From NCBI RefSeq assembly GCF_002099425.1, contig NW_018344260.1:1904501-1968500 (forward strand): DNA of 64,000 bases. The letters are read 5' to 3'. The notes beneath the pieces were generated by a model, which saw only the letters and a program-made list of their open reading frames with translations, was not told where the DNA came from and searched no databases. This DNA is from Phascolarctos cinereus (lineage: Eukaryota > Chordata > Mammalia > Diprotodontia > Phascolarctidae). The position numbers and the translations under genes are program-made. This document shows positions 24,309 through 34,775 of this stretch, one piece after another; position 1 is the first letter of the stretch; each line of letters begins with the position of its first letter.

Positions 24309-24449
24309 CTCTAGTCCATAGATTCTCTAAGAAACCTTATCAGATCTCATAGATTCAATTTTCATCTATCCAACTTCAGTTTCTTCCCTGAACACTAGCA
24401 CCATATTGCCAAATGTTAAATGTATCCACCTGGATGACAGATCATACTT

Positions 24450-24590
24450 TAGAGATGAGGAAACTTAGGTTTATAAAGGTTAAGTGTCTTGCTCAGGGTC
24501 ATACAGGTAGTAAGTTGCAAAGATGAGATTTGAAGCCAGCTTTTTTGGCTTGAGATCCAGCACTTTTCCCATGGTGCCATGAGGGGACCT
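24450..24590 (+). repeat. MIR-type SINE inside L2
   Basis: AGATGAGGAAACTTAGGTTT, GTCTTGCTCAGGGTCATACA and GATCCAGCACTTTTCCCATG. Confidence 0.7.
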
Positions 24591-25104
24591 GATGTCCTCT
24601 CATCATTCCAAACTCAATGCTTCCAAAATGGAGCTCATTTTTCTCCCAAAAAATTCCTCTTCCAAACTGCCTTGTTTCTGGTGAGGGTACAAACAGCCTT
24701 ATAGTTACTCAATTTCACAATGTAAGTCATCATTGATTCTTTTCTCCCTCATTCCCAACATCCAATCAATTGCCAAGTTCTGTCAATTCTACCTCCACGA
24801 CATCTTTTGATTTGTATCTTTCTGTCTACTCCTTCAGCCAATACCCAGGTTCAAGTCCTTATGATTTCTTGCCTAGACTATTGTAATAGCTTCCTAATTG
24901 GTTCCCTGCTCCACTTTCCTACTCAAAACTTTGACTCTAGGATAAAAGACCTGCCATTTAAAGCTCTCCACAATCTGGCTCTCACCTGCCTTCCCAAACT
25001 CATTTCTTAATAATCTCTTTCATATGTTGCATATTTTAGCTAAAGTGGCCTACTCCCCAAACTCAATGTGCCATTTCCCATTTCTTTCTGCCTTTTCACA
25101 GGCT

Positions 25105-25530
25105 GTCCCTGATTTAATCCACGAACTACAATTTCTCCTTACCTCTTAGAATTCCTGGCTTTCTTAAAGGCTAAGCTCAGATGCCATTTCCTGAAGTCTC
25201 CACTGAGGCAACAGAAAAAGCCAAAATAGTCCTTGTTCACATAGTCACAAGGAAGAGATCCTGGGGGCTAGGCCTGGATGCACATGTCCAGCACCAATAT
25301 CAGGAGGTAAAAGAGTTCCTGGGTGGGAGATGCCACTGGAAAGGCATAGGACTCCATCAAAAGTCCCTTCACTTCAGCTGATGGTAAAGGACAAGCTCAA
25401 TATCTCCAAAAGATACCTATCATCTGACTGGGCAGGAAGGAAGGCCAGAATAGTTCCTTGGAAGAATACACTTAAAGCAAGCTACTTACTGTTCTAGCAC
25501 TTTGCATTCACAAAGCCAACAGATCCCTAT
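25105..25530 (+). repeat. Copy 2 of the direct local duplication
   Basis: Second copy of 21255-21690, about 3.85 kb away, with small indels. It shares both the L2 part and the following non-L2 part. Confidence 0.75.
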
Positions 25531-26330
25531 AATTCATTCTCCAAAGGATAAATTGCATAGCCATACTCTGTCTTCCATTGACTGGATATACAAAAATACA
25601 GTTTGACTGAAATCAATAGAAAAAGGGGTAGCTGAGGTCACAGGAAGACTTTAATTTTTTGATCCTAGAAGGGTGATGGTGATCACTTGCAGACCTGAGT
25701 AGGATAGTTGGGTAGGGAAAGAGGTGGCAAGGCTATGACAGAGCACAATGTAGAAAAAAGCAGAGAACTCTAGGTAGTCTACCGTGAAGCAGTGCTAAGG
25801 CAGCACTTGGTTTAGGCAAGGCCTAGGGAATGGTTTGGGGCTAAAGTGAGTGGAACTAAGGCAGGAAGGAGAGTTTGGTCATTAGAGGCATGGGATGTTT
25901 AGGGTATAGGGCCAGATAAAACAGCTAGAGTATCCTGGGCAAATGGAGGCCATAGAGCTCTCAAAGTCAATGTACTGAACTTATGTGAAGGCAGGCCAGG
26001 AGTCATAGGTATCCAGGGGCACCAGTACATAGGTTTTGAGAAGAGCAGCTAGAGATACTCTAGGCACAAAGCAGGAGGGGGAGTAGACTGAGGAAGAGCA
26101 TAGGACAAAGCTGAATGGAGCTAAGACTGGTCTAGCAGGACTTGGTCCAAGACAGAACATATGGGATAGCCATAGTCATAGGAGTCTAGGGACTGATCAA
26201 AGTGAAGCAGGAGATGAAGAGTGTTGGATTGTCATCTGATGATTGGATTTATTGCAACATTACAGTAGCAATTTCATTACAATACATTAACACTTTGACT
26301 GCAAAACTGCAGAAAATTTAAGAAGAGTAC
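25530..26330. other. No gene seen
   Basis: G/A-rich sequence with imperfectly repeated words (GCAGGA, CTAGAG, TAGGCAAGGCC). No exon signature. Confidence 0.4.
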
Positions 26331-26660
26331 AGCTTTATTGAGCACCTACCATGTGTTGGAGCTGTGCTAAGAAACTCAGAAGTTAAACAGTCCTTGCCTT
26401 CCAGAAACATACATTCTAATGGAGGAGACACGTACATACAAGATACATACAACACAGCTATAAAATAATCTTAAAAGGGAAGGCACTAGCAGCTGGAGTG
26501 AGTTTAGAAGGAAAGGGGCTTCCAGGAAAAGCTTCTGCAGAAGGTAGTACTTGAATTAAGTCTTGGAACAAAGCACAAATTTCAAGAGGTAAAAGTGAGC
26601 GGAGAGAGCAGTCTAACCATGGGGACCTGGCAATGCAAAGGGCATAGCGACAGCATCATG
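26330..26660 (-). repeat. L2 LINE 3' fragment
   Basis: TTGAGCACCTACCATGTGTT, TCCTTGCCTTCCAGAAACAT and GGAGACACGTACATACAAGA are reverse L2. Confidence 0.75.
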
Positions 26661-26664
26661 TGTG

Positions 26665-27590
26665 AGGAACATCAATTAATCAATCAATAAACATTTAGTA
26701 AGCTCCTACTAAGTACCAGGCATCGTGCTCAACGTGGAGATACAAAAAGAGACACCGGACAGTCCCTGCCCTCAAGGGAGCTTACAGTCTAATGAGAGAG
26801 ACAACATGCAAATATATACAAAGCAAGCTATATATAGGATGAATAGGATATAATTAACAGAGTGAAGGCACTAGAATTAAGAGGAGCTGCAAAAGGCTTC
26901 CGGTAGAAGGAGGGATTTTAGCGGAAACTTAAAGGAAGCCAGAAAGGTCAGGAGGCAGAGATGAGGAGGGAGAGTGTTCCAGGCATACGGGACAGTCAGA
27001 GAGAATCCCTAGTGCTGAGAGAGGGAGGGCCAGGAGGCCAGTGTCATTGGATTGAAGAGTATGTGTCTGGGAGTAAGGTGTAAGAAGACTGGAAAGGTAG
27101 AAGGGGATAGGCTATGAAAGCCTCTGAATGCCAAATACAGCATTTTGTATTTGTTTCTGGAGGCAACAGGAAACCACTGGAGTTTATTGAGAAGAGCAGT
27201 GACATAATCAGGCCTGTGTTTCAGGAAAATCATTTTAGTGGCTGAATGGAGGATGGATTGGGGTGAGGAGAGTCTTCAGGCAGGAAAGGCAGAAATAAGA
27301 ATCTTTAGCATCAGGATGGTAACTAAATCTGTGGAAGCTGATGAGATGTCCAAGTGAAGTAGTATAGAAGGAGAAGAGAAGCGGGCCCAGAACAGAACCC
27401 CAAGGGACACCTGTGGTTAGGGGGCATGATCTGAAAGGGGATCCAGCAAAAGAGACTGAGAAGGGGTGGTCAGATAGGTTGGAGAAGAACCAGGAGAGAG
27501 CGGTGTCCCAAAAACCTAGTGAGAAGACAGTATCTAGAAGGAGAGAGTGATCAATAGTGTCAAAAGCCATAGAGTAAATGGAGAGAAGTA
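26665..27590 (-). repeat. L2 LINE with reverse transcriptase remnant
   Basis: The minus strand encodes part of an L2-type reverse transcriptase (MAFDTIDHSLLLD; SWFFSNLSDHPFSV; GVPWGSVLGPLLFSFYTTSL), then the C-terminal and 3' UTR blocks, ending with reverse TAATAAATG-type tail at about 26690. The YADD active-site region reads YHPDAKD, so the enzyme is dead. The 111-codon open stretch is a chance survival. Confidence 0.85.
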
Positions 27591-27860
27591 ACTTGTGAGC
27601 AATTAGGAAGGAATCAGGCTATGAAGAACTTTCAATGCCAAATAAGAGTTTATATTTGATCCTGGAGCCAACAGGGTGATACTGGAGTCTACTGAATGGG
27701 GTAAGGGTGACATGGTCAGACTTGTGCTTTAGGAAAAATCACTTTGGCAGCTGTGTAGAGGAAGGATTGAAATGCAAAGAAACTTAAGGCAGAGAGACCA
27801 AACAGAAAGCTATTGAAATAATCCAGGAGAGAGGTGCTGAGGACCTGGAGAGACCTCTTA
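27590..27860 (-). repeat. Second L2 LINE piece
   Basis: GAACTTTCAATGCCAAATAA, AGGGTGACATGGTCAGACTT and TCACTTTGGCAGCTGTGTAG repeat the L2 block already seen at 27100-27260, so this is a separate copy. Confidence 0.7.
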
Positions 27861-27864
27861 AGGG

Positions 27865-28010
27865 GCTCTAGTCTTATCTACTCATCTGACCAATGAGAAA
27901 ACTAAGGCCAAGGAAGCACCCAAAGTCACACTGCCAGTTAGTAGAAGAGATAGAGTCAGAATCCACATCTCAAGACTCCCAAACTATTCCATTTACCGCT
28001 ATGCAACACC
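27865..28010 (+). repeat. MIR-type SINE
   Basis: CAATGAGAAAACTAAGGCCA, AAGTCACACTGCCAGTTAGT and a closing CATTTACCGCTATGCAAC. Confidence 0.6.
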
Positions 28011-28970
28011 CAACTCCAAAATTTGGAGTAAAGCTTTGATAGCTCCTTTAGAAACAGAAAAAAAAAACCTCATTCTTGCTATGGGCCTCATAAAGGCCTT
28101 CCTCCACCATTCTTTCTGGGGCTCATGATCTCTAGTGAATGAGTAAAAAATACTAAAGGAGAAAGCTTACATACACCTGATTTAGCAAGACACAGCTTCC
28201 TTTGCAAGGCAGCTCATGAAAAAAAGTCTTTCAGCACTTCCTAAGAGGTATAGCAACAAAGTTCAAGCTCTCAGGCACAACTCAGGAACAAAGTGTCCTG
28301 CTGTTTCATAATTATGATAGACAACCTTGCCTTTTCAGAGACCCTCCACAGATCTCCTCTCCTACTGTGAGCAGTGACAACTGTTACTGTTGGCACAAGG
28401 AAAAAAATGCCAGTCTATCTTACCTAGTTCTTAAGTTAGTACGTTCCTAAAAAGTTCAAATCTGCCACTGGATATAAGAAAGGTCTCTCACTTTTTAACA
28501 AAAGTTTGCTGCCTCACTATAATCAAATATGTCTAGTTGTGATGTCTTGGCTCTTGAACAATTAAATTAAGAAAGCAGATTCACAGAAAACAGATGTTGA
28601 ACAGCTTAAGGGCCATAATCAGGGAATTAGTCAATAAAGTTTAATCCCCAACAAATTAAAAAATGGTTTGATGGAGGGAGACTTACAGAGTCCTACAACC
28701 CTGAAAAAAGAACTTAGATTTGAGCAGAATAAAACGACTTTGTGAACAACAATGGTTGGGCCAAAGTCCATCAAGATCTCATCTAGGAGGATTTACAGTG
28801 TTCTTCATTGACGCAATCGGCACAATGCCACATGCAAACAGGAGCATCAGGAGAACCTTCCGATCCAGAGAAAATCCCTCTTTAACCTGGTCTCAGCACT
28901 CTATCTCCTCTATTACAGTGGCAAACACTTTTGGCAAGCATGCACTATCTCTGTTTTATGTCTCACTTGC
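28010..28970. other. No gene seen
   Basis: No repeat or exon recognised with confidence. A minor A run lies at 28060. Confidence 0.35.
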
Positions 28971-28974
28971 TTAT

Positions 28975-29390
28975 TATTAGAGGATCGTTGGGCAGGGCTA
29001 TTACTATTGTTATATCTTTTAAGGAATCTTCAATGATTTTGACCTATAGATGGGACACACTTTGTAAAAGAGTATATGGTGAAGATTTGTTCTACCAAAT
29101 CAAATGCTTCATCATAAATAATAAGCACAACGGAATCTCAGACAGTCAAGGAGGCATGTAGGATGGTAATTGCTTATGCTGTTTTGGTCCTTTTCATGAT
29201 ATTAATAAGGTCTGAGATTTTTCCTGCACTTTTGATATCTTTCCTTTCTTTAATGCTTTGTTTAATTGTGTTGCCCTTAGCATGATTTCCTTAATATACA
29301 CTTGGTCCAATTTGGCTGCTTTCCTCATCTTTGTTCCCTTTAATGCCATTTCTTCTTCAAAAGAGTTTGATTTGGCCATCCACAAAGGAA
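28975..29390 (-). repeat. RTE LINE, reverse transcriptase part, inverted
   Basis: Minus-strand frames read SFEEEMALKGTKMRKAAKLD, QVYIKEIM, GKISKVQEKSQTLLIS and, after breaks, a YEAFD-like block. These are RTE/BovB ORF2 fingers and palm (cf. KNGKAPGPD, GKIP..WK, DYEKAFD). Decayed. Confidence 0.7.
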
Positions 29391-29905
29391 ATACAAGAAT
29401 AGCTAACACCCAAATTTTAATGTGCATTTGGAAGGATACCCTGTAGAAATAGTTCAACAGTACGCACATCTGATACAGACAGTACAGATGCACAACAAAA
29501 TGGACCCAGAGAGGAACAAGAAAAGGAGAGTTGGCTGGCAAACTTCCTTTACTGACCCCAAGCTTCCAGTGAAAGCAAAGGCCCATCTTGTCCATACTAA
29601 AATTTTACTCGTGTTACTGTATGGCAGCAAAATATGAAATTCAACTGTCTCTATAGAATTAAAAATGAATCTCACACAGAGAGCAATGGAGAGGTGCATG
29701 GTGAGTGAAAGAAGGCTATAACATATAACCAGTGAAGAACCCCAAAGAATAGGAGTAAAAGAGATTATGGAATTATTCATGATAAAACGAGAAGACAGGC
29801 ATGTCATAGGGTGAAAGCAAGGGATGACAAGTGGACAGCCAAAGTGCTCCTCTGATATTCTTACGATGTCAGAAAAGGATGAGGAAAATCTCTCACCCAC
29901 TGGGG
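29390..29905 (+). repeat. RTE LINE, C-terminal part, plus orientation
   Basis: Plus-strand frames read RRVGWQTSFTDPKLPVKAKA, LLVLLYGSKI and TQRAMERCM, the C-terminal region of the same RTE ORF2. It lies head-to-head with 28975-29390, as made by twin priming. Confidence 0.7.
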
Positions 29906-32130
29906 GAGGGGACCCCTCCCCCTTTGCTGACTATGCAGGAGTACATAAACAAGAGACACAATTGATGAGCAGGAATGGATAGGCTGCAATCTGTATCATT
30001 AGCAGGAACTTCTGAATCAATGATATCACAGATACATTTGAGTAAGCAACTATGATACTGCAGGTGAGAATTTAAGTTCACCTCTATACTCTTGTATCAT
30101 GTTCATTTGATTTTCCTGTTTTGATAATGAAAAAGAAGAGAGCTAATGCCTTGTTACCCCAAAATACTCAGGGAGGGGTTAATAACTAGTTCAGATCTCA
30201 TAGTTTCTGTCCTCTTGGAAGCACTGTCTGGTAAAACTAACAATTTTCTTATTCTCCAACATCCCTACCAAGAAACGCCCACCAATGAGTACCATAAGTT
30301 TTTCATTCACAAAGGAAAAATAGCTTTTATCCATACCACACCAGTAGTTTCCCTACCTCTTGTAGTTGGAGTCGGACTTTAGTAACTGCTCGAATCCAAT
30401 GTGCTCTAGCTTGGGTAAATGGTGAAGAGTGATTCTCTTCAGGACAACTTAGAACAAAGACAAAAAAGCTCTTTTAGAAACAGACCATCCCACAAAACAA
30501 GAATACTCGGTAAGAGCTACTACAACTAAGCAACATCCAAAATCAAATAGCAACATTCATCTGACCCTTTCCGTAGTTTACTGTCCATCAACTGTTTTCG
30601 CCCCCAGCCCTGTTTTACATTCACTATTTGTAGACTAAATATTAGACTGAGGTTTGACAACTTAGTCCATGGGCAGTGAGATGGCAGCCCAGTGACTGGA
30701 GCTGTTTATACAGATTAGAAGAACTTGGGCCCAGAGAAATTCTTTCTCAGAGCAGTGAAATGTCTCCTGCCTATGGACAACCAATCTCAGACACTATGGA
30801 ATAATTGCTGTTACTTACTTTAAACACAAAGACCTAGTACTAAGGATTTCAGCCCTATTATTGCCATTAACTTTCCCTGATTCAGAGAAAGAACTTCTCA
30901 GGTCTCAAAAACTTTTTCTGTGAAGCAAACAATGGTGATGACCAAGTATTTTGTAGGGAGAGATGACTACATCACATTAGGCCAGGTCATTTTGTCACAA
31001 GTCCTATTATTGATAGTACATAATGTTCAGTTAGCAGTAACTCACCTCCTTCTTCCCAGCCTTGGGATAACAGAGAAGTATCCAGCATTCAGCTACACAA
31101 ACACCCATCCTACCACTGCTCAAAACAAGGCTAGGTTATTTGGTCTAATACAAATGTGGGCCACTTGCTGCCTGGAAGTATAATACTGAAGCTTAGCCTC
31201 CTTAGCCTCTTCCATGTCCCTGTCTGGTGAATATTCACCAAGGGTGGACACTTACTAGACAGAGGGAAGGAGAAAACAAAAGGCAGCTTTGTCTTTCTGG
31301 AAAAGCACCCAAAACTAGAGTTAGGTCTGGGACACGACAGATGTACCATTCTCTTTTATACATTCACTTGCCAAGTGACCAGTCTTTGCTGCTCCAGGAC
31401 TCAAGGTGAGGGATGGGTAGAGTTTGTTATTCTGCTTCAAAATACCAAGTATTTTAGTCACCCTCAACCACCCTCCCTCCACCACCTGTCAGCTGCTCCT
31501 GGCTACCCAACTGACTAATGCTGTCTGGCAGTGACAATACACTATTTATGGGCTTAGCTCCTATATGGATTTTAAAAGGTCAAGTTTTATATTTTCTTTC
31601 TTATAAGTCCAAATTGCTTAATACAAGATTATGCTCTTCTGGATGAGGATTCAGTAAAGACTTCCTGAATGACTTTTAATGGCTCTGTCCTGAGTCATTT
31701 GGCCTCAGGTACACTCAGAATTTAAGAAATACCAGAATTTGAATCCATAAAAATAATCCTTAAGGCAGTCAATAGTGGCCAAGCTCTTCTTACTTTCTAG
31801 GGTAATTCCCCCAATGTTTTTCACTTCTGAATGTCTCTAGGATCAATTTTGGAGCTACAGAAGTTATGTTGAGGTAGATCAGAAGGTCAGGACCTGCCAG
31901 CACAAGAAAGCAGTGCTGACCCTATACTGTGACCACCTATGGAACAGCAGCATCCCAATAGACTACAAAAGTCTAAAGGACTCATGTTCAGCAGCACCAA
32001 TAGCTGATCTACCAAGTTGCTTTTTTTGTGATTTGTTGGGGAGGTGTGTGGAGGGAATGGGAAAAAAACATCTTGCCATGATGGAGCCAGATCTACAAGC
32101 TGGAAAAATTCCCCTTGAGGTAAAAATCAC
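29905..32130. other. Repeat-poor intron downstream of UNC13B exon
   Basis: No transposable element recognised over 2.2 kb. No further Munc13 exon (expected to lead to the C1 domain) was found, so the next exon lies beyond the left edge or escaped my reading. Confidence 0.4.
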
Positions 32131-32134
32131 TTAC

Positions 32135-32458
32135 CTCTCCTGGGGGCTTTTATGTGGCTCCAGTTCTAGGGGAAGATGAGATGTTTTATCTTCTTTAATC
32201 ATTTCCTTTGGCTCACAAGTTTTTCCCTTCTCAGCTTCATTGGTCACATCCAGCAATTTTTCTTGTTCCCCAAAGCCTGCTTGGCCATCCTTTGTGCAGC
32301 TTCCAGTACTGTGGCAGGAATGAATTGAGTCCCTTTCTCGGTGGTCATCATCTTGCTCTGAGCTATGAACATGTTCCTGATACTGGTCCAGCTCACTCAG
32401 CTGTGAGCTTCCTTGACTCACATTACAGGAGGAACCATACCTACTACTGCCAGTGGGG
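32135..32458 (-). CDS. UNC13B: UNC13B exon [20 protein letters not shown]
   Basis: The acceptor CTTCTTACAG at 32459-32460 and the donor GAGAG|GTAAGT at 32134 bound a 324-nt symmetric exon. It reads [20 protein letters not shown] then [19 protein letters not shown] and ends [11 protein letters not shown]. It matches the Munc13-2 linker that precedes the region leading to C1 (human from memory: [35 protein letters not shown]). The marsupial copy has a few extra residues (HVHSSE) after LDQYQE. In Munc13 proteins this stretch joins the N-terminal RIM-binding C2A to the diacylglycerol-binding C1 and the Ca2+-binding C2B domains. The donor is near consensus. In another frame the exon opens with CCC CAC TGG CAG TAG, so an upstream exon ending in phase 0 would stop after four codons. 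Confidence 0.95.
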
Positions 32459-34765
32459 CTGTAAGAAGAAGAGGAAAACAAAGACGAGTCAGAAATTAGA
32501 GAGGAAAAAGGAAATGAATATAAACTAGTGCCCAGGCAGAGCTTAAGAACCAGCAGGGGAAATGTTGCTTCCATACAGTAGCACTGGGGATTTCACATTA
32601 GGGTTCTCAGTGGGAAGACCTCACAGTCTCATAGAACTACTTTCTAGTTAACAAAAATAACAGTAGAGGAAAAACATAACATAGAGCTGACTCTTGGGTT
32701 CTCCAAAAGCTTTAACATCAGCCTTGTATCCAGTTTCAAAGACTATCTTACCTGCATATTATATTTCTATTGATAAGATCAAGAATTATTTAAAACAGTA
32801 TGGCACTTTTACCTAAAAATTCCTCTCTACCTCACAATCTTCTCAGGAAACTTTTATCCAGTGGCTGTCACAAATACAATTTTATATTCATTTTCCATTT
32901 CTCACAAAGTGATCCACTGAGAAAACTTTTATTTCATTAAGGTGAAGTCTCCCTTTTCTCCTTCCTCACCACTGAAAATGTAAATGATTAATTCTTATGT
33001 TAACCACAGGCAAATGGCACTGCTCATTCTGCTGTCAGTCACTACCTGAGATAAGCCATGGAAAGAACAGTATCAGAACCATAGAAACTCCTTAAGTAGA
33101 TGATCTTCTTTTATTGAATAAAACAACTAAAAATCTTGACTGTAGAGGAAGAATCACAAACACATATCCACGACAGGTAGCTTTCCCACAGTAGGTCACT
33201 CAACTATTTGTAGGGCATGGCCCATCTTTGGATGAGTCAGGCATATTCCCTTTTTAAAGGCAGAACTATGCCAGGTGTCCTTATTCCTGGAGCAGACCCA
33301 TAGCTCTCCTTACTCTACCCCTATCGTTAACATCCATATTATCTGCCTTTCCACTTTATCCCTACATTGCCCCACAAGCAATGCACTCTGCAGTAGGAGA
33401 TAATTATGGTGAATGAAAGAAGCTGAGGAACGGGTTGGCAGAGTGAACAAATGGCAAGGTGAGCAGCATGGAAGAAGAAATAGAAACAACAGGACGGTGC
33501 TACCTTAGGCTGACAACCTAGGTTGACTGTTTACTAACCAAATCCACAGCACTGTCCTATCTTTGGAATCTGATACCAAATAATTCAGAGATAAATAAGG
33601 CATTTCTACTCAAAGGATGACTGCAGGCTAGCCCACTGCAGGTAGACCAAATAAGATGTCCTCTTATTACTTCTGTCTTCCTGTTGAGAAGCCCGGGGAT
33701 GCTTCACAAATTCAGCAGGACCTGAAAAAACTAGAGTTGGGGTATAAAAAAGACCAGCTACAACATGGGTCAATTTATTTCCCCCCAGCCCCAATAACTC
33801 TTTTCTTTGGGCTAAGATGTTGTGAAAATAGAACTAGCTGAATTTCCCACTGAGGAAGGCAGGTAAGATACTTTCCCACCACAGGTAGCCAAGGTTTCAC
33901 CCACTCTGAGTGCAAATCTAATGGGAATGAAAAAAATTGGAGTGGTTTTTCAAAAACTGGTATCCTTGGGTCACTCCTAATAACCCTCGTTAATGCTGCT
34001 GGGATAGGAACTGTGTCATGGTTTGTACTGAGCATTTTCCTGAGCATAAATAGAACAACTTCGGTCTCTACTTCTCTAAAGGCTATGACTATTCCAGTTC
34101 AATTGGCCCAGGCACAAGAGCCAAGGCAGCATTCTTAATTTGCACTTGATTGTGCCTCTCTTGCAAAGAAAACACTGCCCCTTGTACCTAAGTCATGAAC
34201 AATGTCCTAGGCTAACCTATGATAGGAACATCAAAGGACAAGTTCATCTCTTCTACCACTGCCTAAAAGGAGAACATTCTAGTCTTGTGAGTAGGGCTGA
34301 TCCAGCTCATCTGGGAATTCTCTTGGGCTCTATAACTTCCTTTGGGTCCAAGGGTAGCGAAAGCCAGATAAAGGACATCAAAGGCCCACTATCCTAACCA
34401 ATGGCTGATAGCAGGGAAGGAGATGCACAGATCTGAGCAGCTGAGGGGCATGAGTTGAGTGTAGAGTGTAGATTTTCCATGTAAATATTAAAATGCTATA
34501 TAAATGTGAATTATTATTGCTTTCATTCTCTTTCCATCATATCTAGCTGTACCAAGCACCTTCACTGCTACTGGAGAAAGTACCACAGAAGACTGACAAG
34601 TGAGAAGTGTTTAAAAAATTGTCCCCCAAACACAGAACAAGGGAAGTTTTGACTAAGTAGCTTAGAATCAAAGAAAAAATCAGGCCCACTTTCATTGATA
34701 CTCATATGGAATACTTGATTTTTTTCCTGGTAATATTCCTCCTTGCCATTCACCCTGACCCCGTT
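32459..34765. other. Repeat-poor intron or 3' UTR below the giant exon
   Basis: 2.3 kb without a recognisable repeat. If the giant exon is terminal, part of this is its 3' UTR (AATAAA at 33774 and 33110). If it is a cassette, this is its downstream intron. Confidence 0.45.
33774..33779 (-). terminator. Candidate poly(A) signal AATAAA for a terminal giant exon
   Basis: The minus strand reads GGAAATAAATTG about 1 kb after the giant frame stop, followed by a T-rich stretch (TGGTCTTTTTTATAC). A second AATAAA lies at 33110-33115 (CAATAAAAG). Either could end a transcript whose last exon is the giant exon. AATAAA is common by chance in intron, so support is weak. Confidence 0.25.
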
Positions 34766-34775
34766 TTTCACTCAT
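34766..34775 (-). other. UNC13B: Stop codon of giant frame overlapping a weak phase-2 donor
   Basis: The frame ends CAT AAT GAG TGA. Splitting it GA|GTGAAA gives a donor whose phase joins correctly to 32458 (GA plus C, Asp, then PTGSS). Any phase-2 donor with the usual GTRA start makes an in-frame TAA or TGA, so a stop here is what an internal exon would show. The site is weak, though: A at -1 and A at +5. The alternative is a true stop of a terminal exon. Confidence 0.4.

Larger units (their letters stand above)
23600..25100 (+). repeat. L2 LINE, 3' half, with two insertions
   Basis: Plus-strand L2 from the end of ORF2 (TTCTGACACTGTCAACCAAT = the FDTVDHS block; GACTCCATCTTGGGTTACCT = the QGSVLGP block) into the 3' UTR (CTTGCCTAGACTATTGTAAT; CTCTCCACAATCTGGCTCTC). 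It is interrupted by a hAT MITE at 24106-24308 and a MIR-type SINE at about 24450-24590. Confidence 0.75.

Noticed and set aside
27235-27570. A 111-codon frame with reverse transcriptase motifs
   Set aside because: It is a surviving piece of an L2 element with a ruined active-site region, not a host gene.
29194-29900. Overlapping 130-150-codon frames on the minus strand
   Set aside because: Partly RTE reverse transcriptase remnant and partly antisense of RTE; no host gene support.
31046-31140. A possible UNC13B exon with donor GGAG|GTGAGT and upstream AG
   Set aside because: The translated sequence (GVCVAECWILLCYPKAGKKE) does not resemble the Munc13-2 segment expected after the 32135 exon, and the acceptor is poor.
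1-32134. The brain-specific Munc13-2 first exon
   Set aside because: That isoform would need a long coding first exon downstream of 32135; no such frame exists in this part, so it must lie outside the window.
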